From Glandiceps talaboti (taxonomy: Eukaryota; Hemichordata; Enteropneusta; Spengelidae): DNA of 64,000 bases. Location: positions 10,218,408 to 10,282,407 of the forward strand of contig NC_135550.1 of NCBI RefSeq assembly GCF_964340395.1, given 5' to 3'. Below are positions 1 to 11,830 of the stretch, piece after piece (position 1 is the stretch's first letter; each line of letters begins with the position of its first letter). Position numbers and translations under genes: made by a program. The notes under the pieces are model-generated. The model was given only the letters and a program-made list of their open reading frames with translations, made no database searches and had not been told where the DNA came from.

Positions 1-326
1 TAAATCTACTGATGTTTGTTGTACACATATGATGACAGTACTATTCAACCTTTGACCAATTTATACGAAAAAAGCCTTATTGGTCTTAGACTCAATATAA
101 CGAGTGTACATACGAATATCGAATACGGAATAACTTTCTGCATAGAGCGATGAAGTAATCTCGCGCGATATTCTACGAGATCTTAACCTGAGAAGAACGT
201 GTCTACGTCACAAACGTTCGGACGTTCTTCACATGATCGAATTCCAAAACACAGACGTAGACTGACGACAGCGGCGTACTTACGGCTTTTCCTCTTGCTA
301 TTTCTAAAAAGAAAATAATAATAATC

Positions 327-390
327 ATGCTGTCGAACATCCAGGAATTGCTTTGCACACCTGGATTGACATCTAAGAGAGTATATCAAG
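327..390 (+). CDS. possible first coding exon, unknown gene
   Basis: An ATG at 327 opens a 21-codon frame beginning MLSNIQELLC. It runs to a consensus splice donor (CAAG then GTAAGAT at 391), leaving phase 1. The base composition upstream is richer in CpG than the surroundings, as in an invertebrate promoter. No downstream exon could be identified, so this is only a candidate first exon. The longer minus-strand frame across the same bases has no ATG start and looks accidental. Confidence 0.25.
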
Positions 391-576
391 GTAAGATATC
401 AATTTGTTTTAATCTTGTTTTCAAGAGTTTGGTTTCAATCCTTGGACTACTGAGTCGCTTGTTGTATTTCTGGCAATGCTAATTACTGCAACACTTACAA
501 CGAACTGTGTTACATGACTGATACGCTCTTATATTTTTTTGTTAATTGTGAAAAGCACAAGATCTTTCCTTGTTCA

Positions 577-753
<177 letters not shown>

Positions 754-859
754 TCATTAATAGTGCATACAGTTGTGTTCGTGGTGTATAAGTTTCTTTT
801 TATTGTATGCTTCGTATACTCGACCACTGCGCACGCGTTACAATGTTTCTAGAGAAAGA

Positions 860-1860
860 GATGATGACGTAGCAGTCCGTATATTACGGTACTGACCAAA
901 ATCAACCCGGAACTGTTTTCTATATTAACCAAAATCAACCCGAAATTATTTTCATAGATAATACAAAAACAAATGTTACCGGGGTTCGAGATCAATTTAC
1001 CGGAGTTCCCCCATGGATGTGACCTCTGATCACTAATAGCGTAGCGATGGAAAACATTTGAAATGCTTTGAAATGATGTTTAACGAATAAAAAAATGGGC
1101 AAATTAGCTTCGAAAAATATCTTCAGTAAGCCTTATTCAAGAAGAGTTTTTGAATAACAATGCATATTTTCATTCTATATTTTTTCTTGCTACTGAGAGT
1201 CGTTTTTTTTATATTTAGATACAATATTAATGTTGCGATTTTCATTTAAATACACAGAAAGTATGTTACATAGCTAAAAACTATCATTTTATTTGCGATC
1301 TTTATGTTATTATGAGCAAAGCTATTATTTTAGTTACATTCTGTTATTATGAAAACGTTTATATGTCCCTGGTCGAAGCCAGCACGTCGTTTTGCAAATG
1401 CTTCGCGGGAATCCAGACGCTTTCTGTCCACGGTTTGGGACCGATTCACACATTTATTCTAACTTGGGTCAGTTTGGACACCAAGTGTTATTTTACCTGA
1501 TACTCTCACCTGTACGACCCTCTGCAGAGTGACTTGGGGTTCAAAGGCCCGGGTTAAGCGTTTTCAAACAAGTGATAGATGGACTGTGTCTAACTATAGC
1601 GACCCGCTGTTGTTTCTATAGCAACAAGTGTCTAAATAAATAGGATATATTCCATGCGGAAGGTCAAGTTTCATACTTTTTCAAATTTCCATCTGTGGAG
1701 ACATATAATAAAAATATTATAGCCTTGACGGGTAGTGCTGATTGTATCAATGCAATGATATCAAGGCAATGATGTACATTATTTTGCTTTGTTTTTCTCC
1801 TGTACCATTTTATATATTGTTTATGGTTATTCTCTAAATAAAAGCTTTCACATTAAAAAA
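860..1860. other. intergenic stretch, no gene seen
   Basis: It contains a short direct duplication of about 30 bases near 893-950 (two copies around CCAAAATCAACCCG) and an isolated open frame at 1312-1500 with no family resemblance. A CAG/GTGAGA donor-like site is readable on the minus strand near 1510. I cannot support any gene here. Confidence 0.5.
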
Positions 1861-1880
1861 ACGAGATTAAAGGGCGCGAC

Positions 1881-2573
1881 ATTAGAGAGTTTCGGCTACA
1901 CGTTCAATGTGTACGCGCACGTATGACGTAGGAGATTTTGTGCTACTACGTCGCAATTTTGACCTATTTCTCTGCCTACTGACAAGTTTCGCGGGCGTTT
2001 CGAACATGGCGACGCGACGGCTGTTTACACGTAAGTAAACAACGTGAAATTTCTTTTGAAATTTTTTGTAAAATCATCACTAATATAATCAAAAATTGTG
2101 ATGCTTTTATCAAGGTTGACCCTTCACAACATAATACACCTCAGTAATTTTGTTTTCCTTGATAAAATATTTAAAATGCAGCCTTGAATCTGTGGCTGCC
2201 TTCACGTAACTGATTTTGCACAGAAATCATGATGTATGATGATGACTGTCGTTGCAATCGTCAAGATACTACAGGGTGATTTTATTGTGAACATACGAGA
2301 TTATTCAAGTAAATATATCTACTTAGTTATTTGTCTTGTCATAATGTCGAGCCATACGGTTATTGTCATTGCCCTATTTATGTCATATAACCAAAACATT
2401 AATGTAATATTTAGGCTAACCATGTAATCTATTATTGATATATACGTAAACGGCTAGCCGAAGCAAAATTAGGCCACAGCTGGTACGCGAACGTGAACGT
2501 GAACGTGAGTGAGTTGCGCGTGCGTGCGCGTTCGCGTACACGTTGAACGTGTAGCCGAAACTCTCTAATACTA
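1881..2573. mobile_element. MITE-like element with CpG-rich inverted ends
   Basis: The left end (TAGAGAGTTTCGGCTACACG from about 1881) reappears inverted at about 2536-2573, giving terminal inverted repeats of at least 35 bases with one or two mismatches. Further CpG-rich sequence (ACGCGCACG-type) lies just inside both ends. A TA dinucleotide abuts both ends, which would fit a TA target duplication, but the superfamily cannot be assigned. There is no transposase frame, so it would be non-autonomous. Inside it lies an ATG frame with a splice donor (separate entry). Confidence 0.7.
2006..2030 (+). CDS. possible short first coding exon (MATRRLFT)
   Basis: A CpG-rich block contains AACATGGCGACG, with eight codons running straight into a strong donor (ACAC then GTAAGTA at 2031). 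It has the look of a housekeeping-type first exon, and it lies inside the inverted-repeat element at 1881-2573. The next exon could belong to the coiled-coil frame at 2.6-3.5 kb, but no acceptor was proved. This is weak evidence. Confidence 0.22.
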
Positions 2574-2639
2574 ACAAAGTACAATGGTAATAAACTAATA
2601 TCAATTTTAATTTTAATTATTACTCTCTTTTTAACTAGT

Positions 2640-3490
2640 AAATAGAGAGTGAAGTTTACGAAATGAAGCAAACGAAGTAAGAAGGTTAAACAAAGAAGTT
2701 GAACGAAGAGAAAGGGAAGTTGAAGTTATGAAAGATACGATACGGCGAGAGGTAGAGATAAGACAAAGAAAGACTGAAGAAGAAAGACAGAGATTTGAAA
2801 ATGAGTTGCTAAAGTTCAAGAGGGAAGAGAGACGGTGTTGACAGCCAGAGAGGGAGAAGTAGAGGCGAGAGAGGGAAACATTGAAGAAGAAAGACAGATA
2901 TTCGAAAAGGATAGATTAAAGTTAGCGGAAAGAGAGACGGTGTTGGCAGCGAGGAAGCGAGTAGAGAAGAGGGAAGGAAAGATAGAAGAGGAAATACAGA
3001 GAATCGAAAAGGATATGTTAAAGTTAGAGGGAAGAGAGACGGTGTTATCAGATAGAGAGGGAGAAGAGAGAAGGAAAGATTGAAGAAAGACAGAATGGAA
3101 AAGGAGAGATTAAAGTTAGAGGGAAGAGAGACAGTGTTGATAGAGAGGAAGAAGTAAAGAAGAGAGAAGGAAAGATTGAAGAAGAAAGACATAATTGAGG
3201 AGAGATTAAAGTTAGAGGGAAGAGAGACGGTGTTGACAGATAGAAATGGAGAAGAAGTAGAGAGGAGAGAAGGAAAGACTGAAGAGGGAAGACAGAGATT
3301 CGTTAGTGCCAGTTATAATGACATTGAAATGATGTCAAAAATTGAATGTGTAGAAGAAAGAGAAATAACATTACACAGACGAGAAGCTCATGTCTATTTT
3401 AACGAGTGTCTCTTGAGATCAAGAGAAAGAGAACTGGTGCAGTGGTTCTATCTGCTGAAGGCAAAGTATGGTTGTGAAGAAGTTTGCTAA
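2640..3490 (+). pseudogene. coiled-coil tandem-repeat gene, frame-interrupted
   Basis: Five to six tandem units of about 90-105 bases encode charged heptad-like sequence (GRETVLTAREGE, then KIEEE-R--FEKDRLKLE), predicted as long coiled coil. The unit pattern continues across the stretch, but the reading frame changes several times. Readable pieces are 2727-2840, 2835-3083 and 3176-3490. The last ends with a non-repetitive tail (RELVQWFYLLKAKYGCEEVC) at a stop at 3488-3490, followed by AATAAA at 3555-3560. This looks like the decayed 3' part of a coiled-coil gene or a very divergent last exon. No family is recognised. Frame changes could also come from sequencing error in a repetitive tract. 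Confidence 0.5.
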
Positions 3491-3554
3491 CAACAACGTG
3501 AGGAAAATGTGGTAGAAGATAGTTGGATACCGATCAGTTTGAATAGGTTTGAAA

Positions 3555-3560
3555 AATAAA
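3555..3560 (+). terminator. poly(A) signal AATAAA
   Basis: AATAAA lies 65 bases after the last stop of the coiled-coil frame, on the same strand, and is consistent with a 3' end there. Confidence 0.4.
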
Positions 3561-4444
3561 AGATTGTTTTGATTATTCATCAAAATCTAGTCTCGTTTTC
3601 AATTGTGTAAGTTTGACATTTGACGAACTATGATACGGTATCTGAGCTGACAAATCTAAACGACAGTGTACTTACGCTTTATGATTTGCGTTATTCCAAA
3701 GTTCGATGCATAAAATCGCATATGGTGCAGAAACACTGTGCACCATAATAACGAAACGAAACTAAAAATAAGGATATTTTTACCATTTGGAATGTTTTCT
3801 TGATACTCAGCTTCCAGACAATTTTAAAAAAAATTCATGATCGATTAGTTAATGTTTGTTTTTATATCTTCGTGTTGTACCTTTTACCTTGCTCAGTAGA
3901 GGGTGGGTCTGACCGTAGTCATGGTTACAACTCAAAGTACTGTTACTGATACTATCGCACTGTTTGCAGTAACCATTTTCTGACCATTTTTACTCATTGA
4001 CAAAATGAAATAACCACTATGGCTGTATGATCACTAGACATTAAAAGGTAAATGGTCACGCATATATTTAAGTGACACAGTCTATGACATGGATCTAATA
4101 TTCCGCTCAAAAGCCAGTGCATAAAATAAACATTCTACATAGCAAAAACTTGTAGTTTCGGCACTGATGTACAGTAGCATAATTTAGATACCCGGTAAAC
4201 ATATCAAGAGGCTTGGCAACCGAAACTGTAGTGTTTTCGATTTTATCTAACCAAAATATTATATCATTCCGTCATTTTCATATCATTTTCTTAAGGTTTG
4301 GGGAGAGTTTCACCAATTGCTCAACATGGTTCACAGTTTTTAGAAGTTAGAACTAATATATGCCAAAATGAACGTAACAAAGGTTACCGTCAAAACCCAC
4401 GAAGTTTAATACTGACTGTGCATGTGTCCCCTTATTAAGTAAGT

Positions 4445-4620
4445 GAAGAGATTCAAAAGAATATATGCTAATATGCCTAGCAACAGGATCATGCCCATGG
4501 CAACAGCTAAATGATCGTTTATATTGCAAATATGAAGTGGAAGGGTATGCAAGTTAATAAAGATTCAAAAAATGTACGCAAATATCCCTCGCAACAAGGC
4601 CATGTCCATAGCAACAGCCA
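4445..4620. repeat. two-copy direct repeat
   Basis: Two units about 111 bases apart share a core of roughly 55 bases: GATTCAAAARAAT, then CTMGCAACA, then CATGYCCATRGCAACAGC (about 4451-4511 and 4562-4619). They are probably part of a longer dispersed repeat. No coding potential. Confidence 0.6.
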
Positions 4621-4772
4621 CATACAGTTGTGCTACAACACCATTGGCGCTATTTTTCTTTAACATGCTTGGTGTTGCAGAGTCACCCCAAACATGCCAT
4701 AAGTAGAACACAACTCTACTAAATCACAATGAATACTCCATAAATCTAGTACTTTCTTAATTAAAACAAGAA

Positions 4773-4778
4773 TTTATT
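4773..4778 (-). terminator. WDR74 poly(A) signal
   Basis: AATAAA on the minus strand begins 12 bases past the WDR74 stop codon. This implies a very short 3' UTR. Confidence 0.75.
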
Positions 4779-4790
4779 GCTATTATCACA

Positions 4791-7387
4791 TCACATTTTG
4801 GTTTTAACTTTCTTTTTCTTGGTCACTTCACTTGTGGGCTTTGGTGTTTCTGTGACTGTATCCATATCATCCCAGACATCATCGCCCTCATGTCCTGAAT
4901 CCTCCGATTCTACTGTTCTTTTCTTACTGTTCTTATCACCCTCAGTCTCTTTAGTCTCCTGGTGGGGGAAAAAGAAGGATAAACAGTCAAGATCTTGTCA
5001 CTTGAGTCTATTATTGTAAGGGAGCATAAGCCGAGTTTATACATTTCTGGGGGAGTAATTTCTGTTCTATATATTGTAGTATTCTACTTATTGTCAAAGT
5101 ATACTTAACCATCATTTACTATTGATAGAAATCAAACCTTGTATTTAGGCAGAATATCTTACAGTGGCACAAACTTTTTACATAAAACGGCACTTCAGTT
5201 ATTCTAGTATAATTAATATTAGTGTCAATGCATGTCTTCTATAACATTACAATTGTCTTCTGGCATTGTTAGAACAGTTGATTGTATACTAGGGATTTTC
5301 TCAACATTTTTTTTGTACATGTAATAAATAACGTCATCAGATCGTGTATAAGTTATATCCTAATACCAGGTTTGAGTTCAGTCAATTGCAAGTGATGGCT
5401 AAGTAAGTATGCATCAGTAAATAGAATACTGTGGGTTCCTTTTAATATGTAGAAAAAATTACACCCCAAAAACATACAAACTACGCTCTTGCCCCTTTAA
5501 CAATTAGTTGATATAATTTAGTAAACGAATTTGCTAACAACACCAGAAGATGATTTTCGCTGCCAACAAGAAGCAACTTACCTCAGACTCTCGTTTTGAA
5601 AACAGGAGGCAGTTTAATCTTGATTTGAGATAAACCTGGATGGTAAAAATAAAGACAACAGTGTTATGAGTAGAGATTCATTGCAGAAAAAAAAACACTT
5701 CAAAATTACCATAAGCATTAAGTATATAAACTGAAATTTGTATGCTTGAGACTCCAAATACTGCTAAAGACTAGGTTATCCAACTTCCCCCACCCCACCA
5801 CACACACGCACACACACACACCATGAAATGGAGAAATATGAGAAAACAAAGTAACAGTAATTGAAAGGAAAGAGCAAAATATCTTAGCACTGCATAGTGC
5901 AAATATTTTCAGGTATTTGTACAAAACTTCGATATCTATCAATTTTGTATGCAGGCCATTACTAACATGTTTTTTTGGGGGGAAATCCTTATTGTTAATT
6001 TCACTACAGATGAGAAATTGGTATTAACAGATGTATACACAGACTGGATGTGACATAGTGAGTAGTTGTGTTTTACCAAATTTGTTTACAATCACTTCCT
6101 GTACAATCTTTCTACACATTTTTGGAACTTACTGAGTTACAAAAAGACTTGGTCAATGCTATTTTACATTGTTTCTCAAGTAGGAAAAATGGTAAAGTTC
6201 TTTCATGAACTAAACAAATCCAAAATAAATACACATCTGTCATCCGTATCACCACTTTAAAATTCCAAAATGTTCATCATTTCTTGCTCTTAACATATAA
6301 AGCTTACCTTGTGTTTGAGTTCCCCTGAGTTTGTGTCATGAATTCTAAGATGTCTGTCCAGACCACATGATGCAACTAATGGTTTACTTTCATGGCATTG
6401 AATACAACGTATACTTCCAGCAAAGCCTCTGTACACTTTGTGAACCAAACCTTTCCGTAGATCTATCTTGGCCATCTGTCCATGTGAATTACCCACTACG
6501 ACATAACTGGAAGTAGATGAACATACCAAGTAATGTACACATGTTTAAAAGGTAACAAGCATAATTTTTGAAAAATCTGGAAAAATAATGATATTCACAG
6601 TGTTCTTGCAAGTCTGTGAAATTAATTAATGTTTTTGATTCATATTTTGATCACTGTAGAATCATTGACATACAAACACACATAGAATGATCAGGGTATA
6701 AATTCCATATTTTTGTCTGAATGCACTCAACTTGGTGTAGAGTTTGACAATTCATAATATTGTGTGTATGTCTTATAAGATATCCACCAACAAAGTTTAA
6801 GACAACTTACTTTGCTCCTGGTACTAAGGACAGTGCCATTAATGGATATTCATCAAATTCAACACTTAACACAGGTCTTCTCTGTGGAGTACTAGGGTCA
6901 TATAGACGAACCTATAATACAAAGTTATACCAATCATTGGTTACATGGTGGTAGTATTATCCCTAGAAGTGTTGGAATCAGATAGCAACAGTCCATATCC
7001 TGAATATGGTATGTGTAACATTTAAGTTTAACTACAAGTAATATTGGGTTTACTGGCCTGTTTTCAAACTTCCCACCCAGTTAGTAATGTCAAAAAGACT
7101 CTCAGAAATTAGAAGACAGTGAATCATCACCAGTTCCCTTGGTCATGATGGACACTTTATAAAAGATAGAAATTTACATTCTTTCAAAGAAGTCCATTGG
7201 CATATAGACTACTGCTCATTATACCTAGACTCAAAATAATTGAATTTATAAGGCATTATTATGTTAGACCAATAGAAAAAATAAACACTGTAGCAGAAAC
7301 AATTCACTTGGCTAAATTGACCATCAAACATAAAAGATAAATTATAGCCCTGTACACAGGATACACATATCATCACTATTTACTCAT

Positions 7388-7431
<44 letters not shown>

Positions 7432-10400
7432 ATACAAGGATCTTACATGATGATGTCCGGTACATGAAACAATTTTAGATGATCCTGGAAGGAACTGCAT
7501 ATCACAAACCCAGATGGGTACTTGCAGATCAAGGAAATCATTACGAACCTGTAAGGAAGTGAGATGTAACTATATTAAAGCACAAGGTGTTCACATATGT
7601 TTTATCCAGTGTATGTGAGTAAAATGCTGACTGGCAGCAAATACAATGTATAAGGTATTGTGTGTATAATACAGACTTGACCAGAGAGTAGAAACACAGT
7701 AAAGAAATACCAAACATACAAACCCTGACGTATCAACACCATTTTACGAGTATAAAGTTGGCGTCAGATTCAGATTCAGATTCAGGTAGCGTCATATTCA
7801 GCGTCAGATAGCCTCAGATCCGAAGACACCCGACGGACTCAATCAAACCTGAAATAATACCGTTGAGACTACAGGGAAAGATTCCGCCTCACAACCTTTT
7901 GACGGAAGGAGGAATGTCTCTGCTTGTACAATTTTTAAATTTTAAATTAAAATTTTTTAAAATAGCAACATATTACGTACATAAACTTAACTTTACTGAC
8001 ATTTTTACTGACCTCATGTACATTTTTGGCAAAATGTATCAACCAACAAACATACAGTGGCTGAACTTGGGGCTATCAATGTCTCGGTTGCAAGTATTTC
8101 AACTCTATTTCACATATTTTTCCCAAATAAAAATTGTGCAAGCAGAGACACTCCAACTTCCATCAAAAGGCTGTGAAGCGGAATCTTTCCCTGTAGTCTC
8201 AATGGTATTATTTCAGATTTGATTGGGTCCGTCGGGTGTCTTCGGATCTGAGGCTATCTGATACTGAATATGACGCTATCTGAATCTGAATCTGACGCCA
8301 ACTTTATACTCGTATTTGTTTAACAACCTGATCTGTAAATTCTGAAAATTTCAATTTTGTTGAATTGATTTATGTGTAGTTTTGTAAAATAAACAAGTAT
8401 CAGTCCAACTACAGTATTAGATTATCAACAGTTGTAAATGGAAAGAGAACTATATGTACAACTATGTCCACCCATTGAAGATGATACAAATTAGTTATGC
8501 TAGGGAGTCTACCTGTATCCATACCCCTAACCTAACTCCCTAGGTTGAATGCACATGTATCTCTAATGTACAACCTTGTTCACAGTTCTGCATTTTTGCC
8601 TTTTGTACAAATCAGTGTTATGCTAGGGGGTCTAACCCTATTTCTATCCCTAACCTAACCCTGGTGATAACTCCCTAGCTTGAATATAAATGTGTACATA
8701 CATAATGTATTGTATAGTCAGTCCACTGTTCTACATTATATGCGCTAACTCCCTAGCTTGCATACAAATGTGTATCTATTGTACAGTTCAGTCCGTTCAC
8801 AGTCAGAACTGCATTCTTGCCAATAATACATATCTAACCATATGCCTACCCTACCATAACCCTAACCTACTGGGGCCAAAATTTGAAAACTTACATTTTT
8901 GGCTTTAAAAATTGGTGTTTCAGGACTTTCCAAATCCCAAACTTTCAAATCATTTTCTTTTCCTCCTGTTGCTAAAATATTCTTTTTTTCAGGATTGGGT
9001 CTCATCTTGTAGACATTTCCACCAGCCTTGATTTCAGTCTTAACGTAAAAAAGAACACATTTCTATGAATTGTGAATTCAAATTACAGTATTCAAGAAAC
9101 AGAACATACATTTCATGTCATTCATTGTTTCTCTATTTATGTTGACATCGTGTTCTTGTTCTGTGCAAGACCACGATGGAAAGGCAAAACGTGAACATAT
9201 AGGAGAAAACACCATTGCAAGAATTTCTACTGGTTGAATAACATGTTGTGAAGCGAAATTTACTGTACATACTACTGCAATACATTTGTACTTTGAAAAT
9301 GAACATGACTGCTGCATAACTCAGAGTATTTAAAACAGCAGAAATCAAGGTTTCAACTTACACAATTTGAAACTAAAACTATTGTTTCGACATATTGATA
9401 TAAGCTACTGAATGGACAGTGGTTTAATTATAGGATGGCATTTCAGGTGAGTATACATTTTGGAGACTACCAGTGTTTACACATCTTGATTACACGGTGA
9501 TAACACAACAAAGACACCACTGTCGCCCACTTCCGTGACTTGTGTAATCTACCACATTGACAAAGAGTTGAAAGTTTTAGTTCGTGTCTATCTTAGTAAA
9601 CCGAAACCCCAATTGCCTGAGTAGTATCTCAAGATACACAACATACAGAAATGAAACCATAACAAGATAGCAAACATTAACTTACACACTCCTCAGGTTT
9701 ATCTTTCCAGAGTTTAACAGTCCCAGACTCTGTGCATGTCAATAGATTACCATCAATCCTGGTAATTCCTGTAAATGCTCCTTCTCCACCTGAACAGTCT
9801 TCTTCTTTGGTATATTCATTCAAATTCATGTCAAACGTTTTCACAATTCCATTTCTTAGTCCTAGACAAATCTGCTCACATAAAATAATCAACTTTAGTT
9901 TAACATTGGTGTCTCAGTGAAATTACAGATGGCACAAAATTTTATTTATTCAACTTCCCATTTTTATTTTGGTTATTTTTTGACTACAGGTTGATCTCTA
10001 CCAAAACCACGGTACAGGGATTATGTAGGTTTTTATCAGATTTCTCCCTCTGGTTCTGTGGTTTCCTTAGTCTAGTTCCTATACGGTATCATTACAATTT
10101 ACACCTCCACTCACCACGTTGACATCCAGACTTGGGTTTCCCAAACCTTTAGTAAAAACAGTATATGGAAATCTATACAACTTTGACCAGATTAACCCTT
10201 TGGTACTGATATTCCCAAACCCTAGCATGTATACAGAAATTTACACATATTACATCAAAGCAGCCCATACTCTGCAACTGCCTTGTTATTGAGTCAAACA
10301 TCTCAACAAATACAGCAACTATACATATACATACCTGGGTTTCATCTTCATTTCCCCAGCACATAGCATTTATTTCTTGCTCTTTATTCAACGCTTTTAT

Positions 10401-11050
10401 GTTTGAAAAATTTGATGCGGTCTTCTTCTCTAGATTAACACCTGTGGGTCAATTTATTTTGTGAAATGAAATATCATACAAGTCTACTTGCAAATCATGC
10501 ATTTGTCAGTGTGTTTGGTCATAAAAAGAACTGTATCTAAGAGACACAATAAGGATGTGTTGTATTATCAGTTCATGGCCAGGATGCATTTGGTGTGGAT
10601 CTGTGTGTGTGGAGGGGGTAACTAAATTGTATATTGCAAATCATAAATTAGTATCACCATTATTCCAATTTCACATTTCAACCCCTTCGACTGTTCTCCA
10701 CTGAAAGGTACCCCTCTCCCGTTCTTCATGAGGTAATGAATACACGCTTGATTTCAATTATATCGTTCAACAGTCCAGGCTATCCTATTACATGTTACAT
10801 ATTTACGGGATAGTTTCACATGGTTTATCGTTCATGGTTGAAGATCGAAGCTCAGTGAATGAGTTGTACTTGATTACATGATTTCCGCAGAACGACACCA
10901 CTGGCCTCATACATCTTGACTCATAGCAACCTTCCAGTCAACAGTAATAGAGTGACTATTCGTTTATCTTCAGAATAAAACAAATTCCCCTCTACCTTTC
11001 AAAATACCGGTTTCAGCTCCGACCCACACGTTGTTCAACAGCGCAGCCAT
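4791..11050 (-). CDS. WDR74: WDR74 orthologue, WD-repeat ribosome-biogenesis factor, 9 exons
   Basis: Coding exons in transcript order: 10996-11050, 10335-10441, 9686-9871, 8895-9038, 7447-7548, 6811-6911, 6308-6506, 5582-5635 and 4791-4958. They sum to 1116 bases (371 aa plus stop). Every junction is GT-AG and the phases close. The start MAALLNNVWVGAETGILKG matches vertebrate WDR74 (NHVWVGTETGILKG). Other hallmarks are ATGGKENDLKVWDL (about 139-152), VRNDFLDLQVPIW (165-177), GNSHGQMAKIDLR (237-249), ASCGLDRHLRIH (277-288) and VYLKSRLNCLL. The C-terminus is acidic, then lysine-rich (KKKKVKTK), a likely nucleolar signal. The human protein is 385 aa. The family is the animal counterpart of yeast Nsa1 and acts in 60S pre-ribosome maturation together with the AAA-ATPase NVL2. 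Intron 4 contains a long-inverted-repeat element. The ATG at 11048-11050 is supported by family alignment. Confidence 0.97.
7389..7434. repeat. (AAAT)n microsatellite
   Basis: About 11 AAAT/AATA units in tandem, just downstream of WDR74 exon 5 in transcript orientation. Confidence 0.95.
7745..8314. mobile_element. long-inverted-repeat (foldback) element in WDR74 intron 4
   Basis: The left end TACGAGTATAAAGTTGGCGT at 7745 returns inverted at 8295-8314. The arms pair for about 180-190 bases each: GATCCGAAGACACCCGACGG on the left against CCGTCGGGTGTCTTCGGATC on the right, and later AGACTACAGGGAAAGATTCC against its complement. The middle is about 190 bases of AT-rich sequence. TTT adjoins both ends and may be the target duplication. 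The outer arm holds short GATTCA repeats. No transposase is present. Confidence 0.85.
8490..8860. repeat. degenerate tandem repeat, about three units
   Basis: Units of roughly 120-150 bases share ATGCTAGGGRGTCTA, CCCTAACCTAAC, ACTCCCTAGSTTGMATA, an ACATGTGTATCT-like stretch, and GTTCACAGTYCTGCATT-like sequence. CCCTAAC blocks occur several times but are dispersed, so this is not telomeric repeat. It lies in WDR74 intron 4, just before exon 4 on the minus strand. Confidence 0.6.
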
Positions 11051-11220
11051 GTTGACACCGGAAATGGACCGAACTAATACAGCGCCCTCTCACGCCAATA
11101 TCACATAAAAACAAAAGACAAAATGTTTGTAGTGAGGGCGTGGTCGTTGTGGTGGCATCAAGGTCCGTCCATAGCGAGATGGGTTCTTCATCTCTTGTAA
11201 TTACGAGAATGCTATTCAGA
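11051..11220 (-). promoter_or_regulatory. WDR74 upstream region
   Basis: The sequence immediately 5' of the WDR74 ATG is relatively GC-rich against the AT-rich window (for example GTGAGGGCGTGGTCGTTG near 11131). This fits a TATA-less promoter. No specific element was proved. A run of about 14 G at 11247-11260 marks its outer edge. Confidence 0.35.
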
Positions 11221-11415
11221 GCCCCCACTTTCTCTTCTTTTTTTTTGGGGGGGGGGGGGGGTCACTGATTAATTTCCAATCTACTTTGAATGGAGACACG
11301 CCATTATGATCTGACTTAAAATGAATTTTATTCAAAAAATGAACTGTTGTATTTGTCATATACCTTATCAAATGCAACCCTTCTCATATCCCTCTGGACT
11401 TTTTAATATTTTGGA

Positions 11416-11830
11416 ATGTCTTATCCCTTCATTGTATTTTTCTTTTCAACTCCTGTGGATCCCAAGGACATATACCATCTTGGTGGACAGTCTCCAAAGG
11501 TATGTATTGTAAACCCAACAGACTGTCCTGTGATTTTGCGCAAAGGCAAAGTCATTGGACAAGCTGTGGAGGCTTCAATCCTGCCAATGGAGGATAACAA
11601 TTCAGGAGACAAACAACCTCCAGCTGAGATGGAGACCCTAGCTCACCTGTAAGACCTGCTCTAGCAATCAAGCAGCAATTTAGGTGGACCACAAGTAGGG
11701 AGTCTGAGGCAACTTCTTCATGAAAATAAGGATGTGTTTGCCTAGGATGACTTCAACTTGGGCAATTTTACGGCCATTGAACGTCAGATTGAGACTGGAG
11801 ACATTCGGCACTTCTATAGTTTCACTTAGA
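11416..11830 (+). mobile_element. Ty3/Gypsy-like LTR retrotransposon fossil, pol fragment
   Basis: Translated pieces resemble the stretch between protease and reverse transcriptase in metazoan Gypsy elements: a PTDCPVILRKGKVIGQA-type segment, then a linker of the D-FNLG-F/TAIE-QIETGD type. No LTRs, integrase or RT core could be recognised near it. It is a short, broken, old copy. Confidence 0.6.

Noticed and set aside
183-389. Minus-strand 68-codon open frame
   Set aside because: It begins at TTG, not ATG, and overlaps a better plus-strand ATG-plus-donor candidate.
2809-3192. 127-codon minus-strand frame rich in Leu/Phe/Ser
   Set aside because: Complement of the charged coiled-coil repeats; composition explained by the plus-strand repeat.
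8490-8860. CCCTAAC words as interstitial telomeric repeat
   Set aside because: The words are not in tandem arrays of six-base units; they are parts of longer degenerate repeat units.
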